Positions 30,816 through 35,955 of a stretch of 35,955 nt of DNA are shown in pieces. The DNA comes from an uncultured Verrucomicrobia subdivision 3 bacterium (GTDB taxonomy: Bacteria > Verrucomicrobiota > Verrucomicrobiia > Limisphaerales > UBA11358). Both the position numbers and the translations under genes were made by a program. Positions within the stretch are counted from its first letter, which is position 1. Every line of letters begins with the position of its first letter. The DNA lies in the NCBI GenBank assembly GCA_903870815.1, contig CAIQEI010000011.1, forward strand, positions 1 through 35,955. Direction: 5' to 3'. The notes below the pieces were generated by a model. The model did no database searches. It saw nothing but the letters and a program-made list of their open reading frames with translations, and was not told where the DNA came from.

Positions 30816-32042
30816 TCAAGCATCCAGGAGGCAATCCGGTTTCCCGCCGCCGCCCAATATCCAAGTCTGGATTGATTGCAATTGTTCCGCGACCCGCGAC
30901 CAGGTAAACCGCGCCACCACCAAATCGCGTGCGCGGCGGCCCATGTCGATCCGCTCGCTATCCGTCATGCGTTGAAGTTCGTTCAGCCCCGCAGCAAGAC
31001 CGGCTTCGGTGGCTTCCGCCCTGATCGCCGCGTCGGCTTGAAAACCTTCCGGCAAATTGCATTCCGGCGTCATGACGACCGGCTTGGAATGAGCCCACGC
31101 CTCGAGCACCACCATCGGCAAACCTTCGCTAACCGAAGGCAACACAAACGCGTCACAATGATGATAGCAGGCGGCCTTGGCGGTGTTGAATTGCGGTCCA
31201 AGAAAGATGACCGAGGCGGGAGGTTTGAGGCTGGATGCCGGCGGCTGATCCCGGACGTCCGTGAATGGCATCCGTAATTCCGTGCAGAGTTTTTTCAACA
31301 ACTCCTCATGCCCGCCCTGGTCCCAACCGGCGATGGCCAGCACCCATTCTGTCGAATTCCGAATTTCCGATATCCGAATTTGGGCCCAGGCTTTCAACAG
31401 ATTTACCAGTCCTTTTTTCGGATGAATCCGGCTCAAAAAAAGCAGCACTTTTTTTCCGGGTTCAATCACCTCTTTCCACGGCGGCGCGGAGGAATCTGTT
31501 CCGGTCGGCAGATCGATTCCATTGGGAATGACGGCAATGGCGTTTTTGAGTTGGTGTTGCCGGATGGAATGTGCTTCCGACACGCACAGCGCCCGCAGAC
31601 ATTGCGCGCCGCGCAAATGTTCCCGCTCGAATAGCCAATCGGCGATCATTTTTTTCCAGCGGGAATTTTTCAATGCCCACGGATCCAGCATGCCATGCGG
31701 CGAAATGAGGTAGGGCCGGTTATTTTTCTGGCTATAATTTTTGGCGGCAATGCTGGGATATAGCCAAAGGCCGTGGGTGTGGCTGATGTCCGGCGCAAAA
31801 TCATTCAGCGCTACCCGGAATTGGAGTGACTGGCCAATCAGCTTAGGCCAAGTTGGTTTGAAAATGGCAACCGAAACCGGATGCCAGGCCTTCATATCTT
31901 CTTCGGCGAATTCATCCCACAGGCCAAAGACCTTCACCGCCATGCCTTGCCGTTGCTGCATCTGAGCCAGACGCGACACCGCGTCCAGCAGCCCACCGGC
32001 TTTCCGCGAAACCGAAGCCGTGAGATGAGCCGACTTGATCAT
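30816..32042 (-). CDS. GT4 glycosyltransferase with two heptamer tracts
   Basis: 408 residues, GT-B fold. Donor-site EX7E in SEGLPMVVLEAWAHSKPVV, HxxGLW early (SHTHGLWLYPS), and SRIHPKKGLVNLLKAW in the inter-domain region. Two extra segments come from heptanucleotide repeats: residues 221-230 (ISEIRNSTE, bases 31354-31382) and 266-277 (PPASSLKPPAS, bases 31213-31247). Both are in loops just after a conserved strand, and catalytic motifs are intact. Confidence 0.92.
   Translation of the reverse strand: MIKSAHLTASVSRKAGGLLDAVSRLAQMQQRQGMAVKVFGLWDEFAEEDMKAWHPVSVAIFKPTWPKLIGQSLQFRVALNDFAPDISHTHGLWLYPSIAAKNYSQKNNRPYLISPHGMLDPWALKNSRWKKMIADWLFEREHLRGAQCLRALCVSEAHSIRQHQLKNAIAVIPNGIDLPTGTDSSAPPWKEVIEPGKKVLLFLSRIHPKKGLVNLLKAWAQIRISEIRNSTEWVLAIAGWDQGGHEELLKKLCTELRMPFTDVRDQPPASSLKPPASVIFLGPQFNTAKAACYHHCDAFVLPSVSEGLPMVVLEAWAHSKPVVMTPECNLPEGFQADAAIRAEATEAGLAAGLNELQRMTDSERIDMGRRARDLVVARFTWSRVAEQLQSIQTWILGGGGKPDCLLDA
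31213..31247. repeat. Heptanucleotide repeat in GT4 gene (GAGGCNG type)
   Basis: Five units GAGGCGG, GAGGTTT, GAGGCTG, GATGCCG, GCGGCTG in phase; translated as PPASSLKPPAS on the minus strand. Confidence 0.8.
31354..31382. repeat. Heptanucleotide repeat in GT4 gene (GAATTCC type)
   Basis: Units GAATTCC, GAATTTCC, GATATCC, GAATTTG; one unit has 8 bases. Translated in frame in the same gene as the previous tract. Confidence 0.75.
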
Positions 32043-32081
32043 TTCAAAAATTGAAAGTTAATAGCACCGCCCCCTACGGCT

Positions 32082-33419
32082 TCACCGGCGCAAAAGTAGG
32101 CGCAGCAGGAGCCGGTCAACCATACCGACGCGGGGACGCGGATTTTTCAAGGCCGCAGCGACTGCCTCGCTCAACCCGGCGGCAAATCGTTCCGGCCCCC
32201 ATGCGGAAATGATCCGGCGGCTGGCGGCGCCAAAATCGGCGAGGGGAAAATTGCCGGCAGAAGTTTTCAGCAGCAGCTGGGAGAGTTCATCCACGTTGCC
32301 TGGATCAAATTGAAAGCCGTTCACACCCGGCAAAACTAAATCCGCGGCGCAGCCGCTGCGGTTGGATACCAAAACCGGCAGGCCGGAAGCCATCGCTTCG
32401 TTCACAACCAGCCCCCACTGTTCCGTGGTGCTCGCGTGAACAAAAGCGCCCGCCAAGGCGTAATACGCCGGCAAATCGGCATATTGCTTGAAGCCCGGCA
32501 GATAGACGCAGTTTCCGAGGCCGAGCTCCGCAATCAACTTTTGCAACCCCGGTTTGAACGGTCCATCCCCAAGCAGAACCAGGTTCCAAATGTCCGATTT
32601 CCGCCGCCTCTCCTCACCGTCTGGAAAGAGGGCTGGGGCGGGGCATTCGTTAGCTTCTATTTTTTGCTTTCTGCTTTCTGGTTTTACTTCCGCTAGTTCG
32701 CGATACCGCGCAAACGCCTCAATGAGCCGGAATAGATTTTTTTTCTCCACAAAACGCGCGCTCGCCAGAAAATATTTTTCCGGCAAAGCCTGAAGATTTC
32801 GGATTTCAGATTGCGGATTGCGGATGAAATCGGTCTGGCCCGAAAAATAGGCGTTGTCCACGACATCATAGCCGAGGAAGACGCGAGCGCGGGCGAGGCC
32901 AAGCTGGACGAGGTAATCGGCATGTGGACCGCCGCCGGCCAGCCCGGCAGAATTCAGTTTCACCAGCCGACTTTTTATCGATTCCTTCCACAGAACGCGC
33001 GGTTCGTCCCACGCGGTGCTTTCGGACATGACCACCGAGGGCGTATGCGTTTCCGCGCACCACAAGAGGGCGCTCAAGGCATCGGCGGAGGCCCAGCCGG
33101 GAACCACGACGGCCTGCGGCTTGATTTTGTCAAGGGTTCGCCACATTTTGCGGCGCAGTTCCTGTTTCCATTGCCGGTCGCCGGAATCGCGGTGAGTCAG
33201 CGTGACGCGCGTGAAGGCGGCCGCGCCTTCCACTTTTTCCCAGGCGTAGGTGCCTTCGGAGGCGCAGGCTTCCACGCCCCAAACCGACATCAGTCGTCCG
33301 GCCGCATTCAGGCGCGCATGATGATACGGGCCGAAACGATGGAACAAGACGGCGACCCGGGTGGCGGCCGGCAATGCATTTCCACTGCCGCTGGCCGATG
33401 AGATTGAAGAATGATCCAC
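32082..33419 (-). CDS. GT4 glycosyltransferase with three repeat insertions
   Basis: 445 residues, GT-B fold; acceptor half with LFHRFGPYHHARLNA, donor half with TTEQWGLVVNEAMASGLPV (EX7E). Three repeat-derived segments are in frame: NPQSEIRNLQ (bases 32795-32822), SRKQKIEA (32652-32686) and PAPALFPDGEERRR (32607-32643). The last two form a ~31-residue insertion just before the strand WNLVLLGDGPF, making the protein longer than usual for the family. Catalytic motifs are intact. The C-terminus LLLRLLLRR is basic and may sit on the membrane. Confidence 0.92.
   Translation of the reverse strand: MDHSSISSASGSGNALPAATRVAVLFHRFGPYHHARLNAAGRLMSVWGVEACASEGTYAWEKVEGAAAFTRVTLTHRDSGDRQWKQELRRKMWRTLDKIKPQAVVVPGWASADALSALLWCAETHTPSVVMSESTAWDEPRVLWKESIKSRLVKLNSAGLAGGGPHADYLVQLGLARARVFLGYDVVDNAYFSGQTDFIRNPQSEIRNLQALPEKYFLASARFVEKKNLFRLIEAFARYRELAEVKPESRKQKIEANECPAPALFPDGEERRRKSDIWNLVLLGDGPFKPGLQKLIAELGLGNCVYLPGFKQYADLPAYYALAGAFVHASTTEQWGLVVNEAMASGLPVLVSNRSGCAADLVLPGVNGFQFDPGNVDELSQLLLKTSAGNFPLADFGAASRRIISAWGPERFAAGLSEAVAAALKNPRPRVGMVDRLLLRLLLRR
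32607..32643. repeat. CCTCTCC/AGAGG imperfect palindrome in GT4 gene
   Basis: CCTCT (32607-32611) and AGAGG (32627-32631) pair weakly, followed by GCTGGGGCGGGG. It lies in frame next to a heptanucleotide tract. Supported mainly by its position in a family-atypical insertion. Confidence 0.45.
32652..32686. repeat. Heptanucleotide repeat in GT4 gene (GCTTTCT type)
   Basis: Units AGCTTCT, ATTTTTT, GCTTTCT, GCTTTCT, GGTTTTA; translated as a Lys-rich segment on the minus strand. Confidence 0.7.
32795..32822. repeat. Heptanucleotide repeat in GT4 gene (GATTKCG type)
   Basis: Units GATTTCG, GATTTCA, GATTGCG, GATTGCG. On the coding strand this is CGCAATC repeated, the same heptamer as in the ABC ATPase N-terminus at 2292, and gives the same peptide type (NPQSEIR versus NPQSAIR). 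Confidence 0.9.
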
Positions 33420-33446
33420 GCTAAAAATCGGTCAGGGAATTTGAAC

Positions 33447-35015
33447 TCAAGCTGACGGATGCTCATCGCCGGCAGCGGACCCGGGATTTTTCAACTCCGT
33501 ATGGACGTGAGCCAACCCCGTCTGGTACGGTTTTCGTTTTACAAATCCACCCGTTGACGAGCGCCCGGCAAAGGCGAATGACCGGCCCGCTGGTGGACGC
33601 GGGCGGCTGGCCGATTGCCCGGGCGCTTCTGCTGCCGGAACTGTCCGGGTAATTTGTGGACGATGACGATCCAGCCACCAGACGGCCAGCGCGCCAAATA
33701 CAAACGGATAAAGGGTTATCAATGTGATGTCGCGGCCCAGGTTAAATGTGAAAATCAATCCGAGGCTATACAAAGGCAACCGGCCCAGTGCCTGGACATT
33801 TAAATCCAGCCGGGCCAGCCAGACGACCCAAAGGCTCATCAACAGCGCCGCTGCCATTGGCCCGAAAAATCGCCCGAAGTTGACCACGCCCTGGCCGATG
33901 AAACCGGTGGAAATGGTGGTATCCACTGCCCCATTGGGACCAGTTGCATGATGTCCGCGGGCGATGGCGTAATCTAGCCCAATCAACGGTTTGCCGGGCC
34001 ACAGGCCGCGCGGAATCGGGTTTACTAGTTCGGCAAAATAGCGTGCGCCCCAGTTGACGTGATAAGCACCGTTATCAATGAAGGTGCTGACCCAGCATAA
34101 TTCCTCAAACATGTTTAAACCCTGGTTGTGCGTGTTTTTTTGCTCCGCCAAATTTAATCCCTTTTCCTTAAAGGCGGCCGTGATACTCATGCCGGAGCGG
34201 TTGGCTATGACAAATTTCATCCAGGTATTGATGACGAGAAAGCACGCCAGCAACACCAGCCCTTTTTTGACCACCCCTCCCCGCAACCGCAAAAACGCCC
34301 AGCACAAAATGGCGGGAACCACCATGGCTAGCATTGAATTACGTGTGCGGTCAAAAATAAAGAAGGGCCACGCTAGCAGGCAGAAAATCAAGGCTTGGCG
34401 GCGGATACGACTATCCGTGGCCAGGGCTGCCACCACGCCAAACATTGTGGCGGTCAGCAATTGCAGATAGACCGCCAGAATGGAAAAACAGTCAAAACCA
34501 GCCCCGATTTGCCCGTGCGACCAGGGACTGGCCCGGTAGCCAAGAAAAGGGAAAAGGTAGTAGACGACCTGCCCCTTGAGTGCCAGCACCGCAATCAGAA
34601 ACAGGATGACCCAAACCACGATGCACCCGCGAAACAACAGATTCAATTGTTTTTGTATTGCCGCATACCCGATCCCGTGCTTGAACAACTGGAGCACGCC
34701 GCTGCGACGGTCAAGGTAACGGACATTAATCATCCGATGAAGCGGCGGGGTGGCCACCAGAAACACCAATAGGAACCAGGCGACCTGCCACCACGCGCCC
34801 TGCAAAGTGGCAGCATCAAAAAGCTTGGCGTGGTTGTTGGCGTAATCATTGTAGAAAGCGTCGCCAACATACCAGGCGGCCGCCGTGTCCAGCACCGCCA
34901 GCATGGGGAGACCGGTGCCATCACTCATGCGCCGGAACGACCAAACTCCACCGCCAATCAGTAGGGCAATCACCACCCAGAAGGCGATGGGCAACATGGA
35001 CAGTAGTTCAAACAC
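33447..35015 (-). CDS. Wzy-like polysaccharide polymerase (integral membrane)
   Basis: 522 residues with about ten to twelve membrane helices. Features that fit an O-antigen/exopolysaccharide polymerase: FDRTRNSMLAMVVP inside the membrane core and a loop WGARYFAELVNPIPRGLWPGKP before the last helices. It is the only polymerase candidate in the locus. The last 70 residues are a disordered Pro/Arg/Ser tail. The 122-base gap upstream is AT-rich and could hold an internal promoter, though no clear box was found. Confidence 0.78.
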   Translation of the reverse strand: MFELLSMLPIAFWVVIALLIGGGVWSFRRMSDGTGLPMLAVLDTAAAWYVGDAFYNDYANNHAKLFDAATLQGAWWQVAWFLLVFLVATPPLHRMINVRYLDRRSGVLQLFKHGIGYAAIQKQLNLLFRGCIVVWVILFLIAVLALKGQVVYYLFPFLGYRASPWSHGQIGAGFDCFSILAVYLQLLTATMFGVVAALATDSRIRRQALIFCLLAWPFFIFDRTRNSMLAMVVPAILCWAFLRLRGGVVKKGLVLLACFLVINTWMKFVIANRSGMSITAAFKEKGLNLAEQKNTHNQGLNMFEELCWVSTFIDNGAYHVNWGARYFAELVNPIPRGLWPGKPLIGLDYAIARGHHATGPNGAVDTTISTGFIGQGVVNFGRFFGPMAAALLMSLWVVWLARLDLNVQALGRLPLYSLGLIFTFNLGRDITLITLYPFVFGALAVWWLDRHRPQITRTVPAAEAPGQSASRPRPPAGRSFAFAGRSSTGGFVKRKPYQTGLAHVHTELKNPGSAAGDEHPSA

Positions 35016-35137
35016 AGGTAATCAATAATCAAAAGCGGAAACAGGTAAGATTTAAAAAACAAACCGGCAATCGGCAAAATGTTCAATATAGGCTTCACTT
35101 TATCATTCAGTATTTCTGCATTCTATTTCATGACAGA

Positions 35138-35955
35138 TCACTTCAAATGAGCCTCCAACCGCGTCAAGTTGGTGGCCAACCGGTCAAGGGTGAACTGCCC
35201 GGCTTTCACCAAGGCTGATGCTGATTGGGAAGACAGCAATGCTGGCTGTGCAATATACCTCTGGAATGCCCGCACCAGCGCCCCAACATCACGGGCTGGA
35301 ACGATAAAACCATCCGAACCATCACTGACCACATCCCCGCAACATGGCGTGGTGATGACCGGCAAGCCATGAGCCATCGCTTCCAGTTGCGTGAGGGCAA
35401 AACCATCCGAAAGCGTCGGTAGCACAAACACGTCGGCCTGCCGATACCAAGCTGCCGCCTGATCACGGCTGATGCGACCGTGAAAAGTCACGTTGCCCGG
35501 CGCGGTCGCGATTGCCTCCCGGGAAATTCCAACGGGTCCCACTATATCGAAATGAATATTCTCCCGCTCCAGTTGCCGCGCCGCCGCGAGCAAGTATTGA
35601 ATCCCCTTGCGCAGAATCACCTGGCCGAGAAACAGCACGCGAACCGGCGCGCTGGATTTGCGGTTTGCGGTTCGCGATGTGCGGGTTGCTTCGCCAGCTT
35701 CGAAACACAGTGGAATAACAGTCAGCTTTTCGGATGGCACACCTTGCTGAAACAGGGCCTGGCGGGAAAATTCCGAGTTCACTACGATGCGGTCGGCCAG
35801 CGCCCATTCCTGTTCACGCCGGGCAAAATACTCCTCCGGCACCTGCAAGCTCCGCGTCGTCCAGCCAGGCCAGATATTTTCCTCCGCGCGAACCAGTTCG
35901 ACCTCCGCGCGGTTCGGATCCATCTGATTCAAGATGGTTTTGATTTTTTGCTCGC
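35138..35955 (-). CDS. GT4 glycosyltransferase (N-terminus outside the window)
   Basis: The frame is open to the window edge, so the start is missing; about 270 residues are visible, the C-terminal two-thirds of a GT-B enzyme. Inter-domain VNSEFSRQALFQQGVPSEKLTVIPLCFE, then VRVLFLGQVILRKGIQYLL and the donor-site SDGFALTQLEAMAHGLPVI, where the first residue of the EX7E motif is Asp rather than Glu. Between FEAGE and APVRVLFLG about 12 residues (TRTSRTANRKSS) come from a heptanucleotide repeat. It is the most upstream visible gene of the exopolysaccharide operon. Confidence 0.9.
   Translation of the reverse strand, partial: EQKIKTILNQMDPNRAEVELVRAEENIWPGWTTRSLQVPEEYFARREQEWALADRIVVNSEFSRQALFQQGVPSEKLTVIPLCFEAGEATRTSRTANRKSSAPVRVLFLGQVILRKGIQYLLAAARQLERENIHFDIVGPVGISREAIATAPGNVTFHGRISRDQAAAWYRQADVFVLPTLSDGFALTQLEAMAHGLPVITTPCCGDVVSDGSDGFIVPARDVGALVRAFQRYIAQPALLSSQSASALVKAGQFTLDRLATNLTRLEAHLK
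35654..35689. repeat. Heptanucleotide repeat in partial GT4 gene
   Basis: Units GGATTTGC (8 bases), GGTTTGC, GGTTCGC, GATGTGC, GGGTTGC on the + strand; in frame in the hinge between the two Rossmann domains. Confidence 0.85.

Overview
The window looks like a chromosomal segment from a GC-rich Gram-negative bacterium, most likely Verrucomicrobiota (Pedosphaera/Limisphaera-like). I infer this from the exosortase-linked exopolysaccharide locus, the presqualene-diphosphate-synthase/HpnK pair, the weak Shine-Dalgarno signals, and many short repeats of a kind I associate with that group. No rRNA, tRNA, CRISPR array, transposase or prophage was recognised. Gene density is high and no gap exceeds 300 bases.

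Layout. (1) 1-2249, + strand: 3' part of a heavy-metal P1B ATPase with a His-rich tail, and a small AT-rich membrane-anchored protein. (2) 2274-6502, + strand: an ABC export operon (ATPase, ABC-2 permease, exported partner). (3) 6600-8321: rimO, enlarged by in-frame repeat insertions. (4) 8340-9144: a truncated DEDD-type exonuclease gene run into the 3' end of an oppositely oriented small gene. (5) 9322-10005: a nucleosidase/HpnG-like gene carrying an in-frame palindromic element. (6) 17561 down to 10135, - strand: one tightly packed probable operon yicC-gmk-coaC-sensor kinase-NtrC-type regulator-small membrane protein-hpnD-hpnK-DMT transporter, joining housekeeping genes to a two-component system and squalene/hopanoid-type lipid genes. 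(7) 17791-19850, + strand: a four-repeat membrane protein, a lipoprotein and a GT2 glycosyltransferase. (8) 22316 down to 19865, - strand: an M20 deacylase and a Wzx-like flippase. (9) 35955 down to 22510, - strand: an exopolysaccharide/exosortase operon of four GT4 glycosyltransferases, a Wzy-like polymerase, a WcaF-like acetyltransferase, an exosortase-EpsI fusion, a nucleotidyltransferase-GHMP kinase fusion, a WecA-like initiating transferase fused to a Rossmann domain, and a TPR protein, closed by a hairpin terminator.

The most unusual thing is a layer of short repeats over these genes. At least a dozen tracts are 4-5 tandem copies of a 7-base unit. The unit differs from locus to locus but the period is 7 in nearly all. 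They lie in open frame inside coding sequences (ABC ATPase, rimO twice, hpnK, gmk N-terminus, GT2 C-terminus, three GT4 genes) or just after stop codons. Because 7 is not a multiple of 3, 21 bases encode a 7-residue peptide repeat. A second layer is palindromic: a GTAGCC-ended inverted repeat occurs once in frame inside the nucleosidase gene and once as a 137-bp nested hairpin between two convergent genes, where the GTAG at each end supplies the TAG stop codon of the gene next to it. A further hairpin element gives hpnK its TAG, and smaller palindromes lie in the M20, exosortase and GT4 genes. Together they resemble Rickettsia palindromic elements and cyanobacterial heptanucleotide STRRs, but in another lineage and apparently tolerated inside essential genes.
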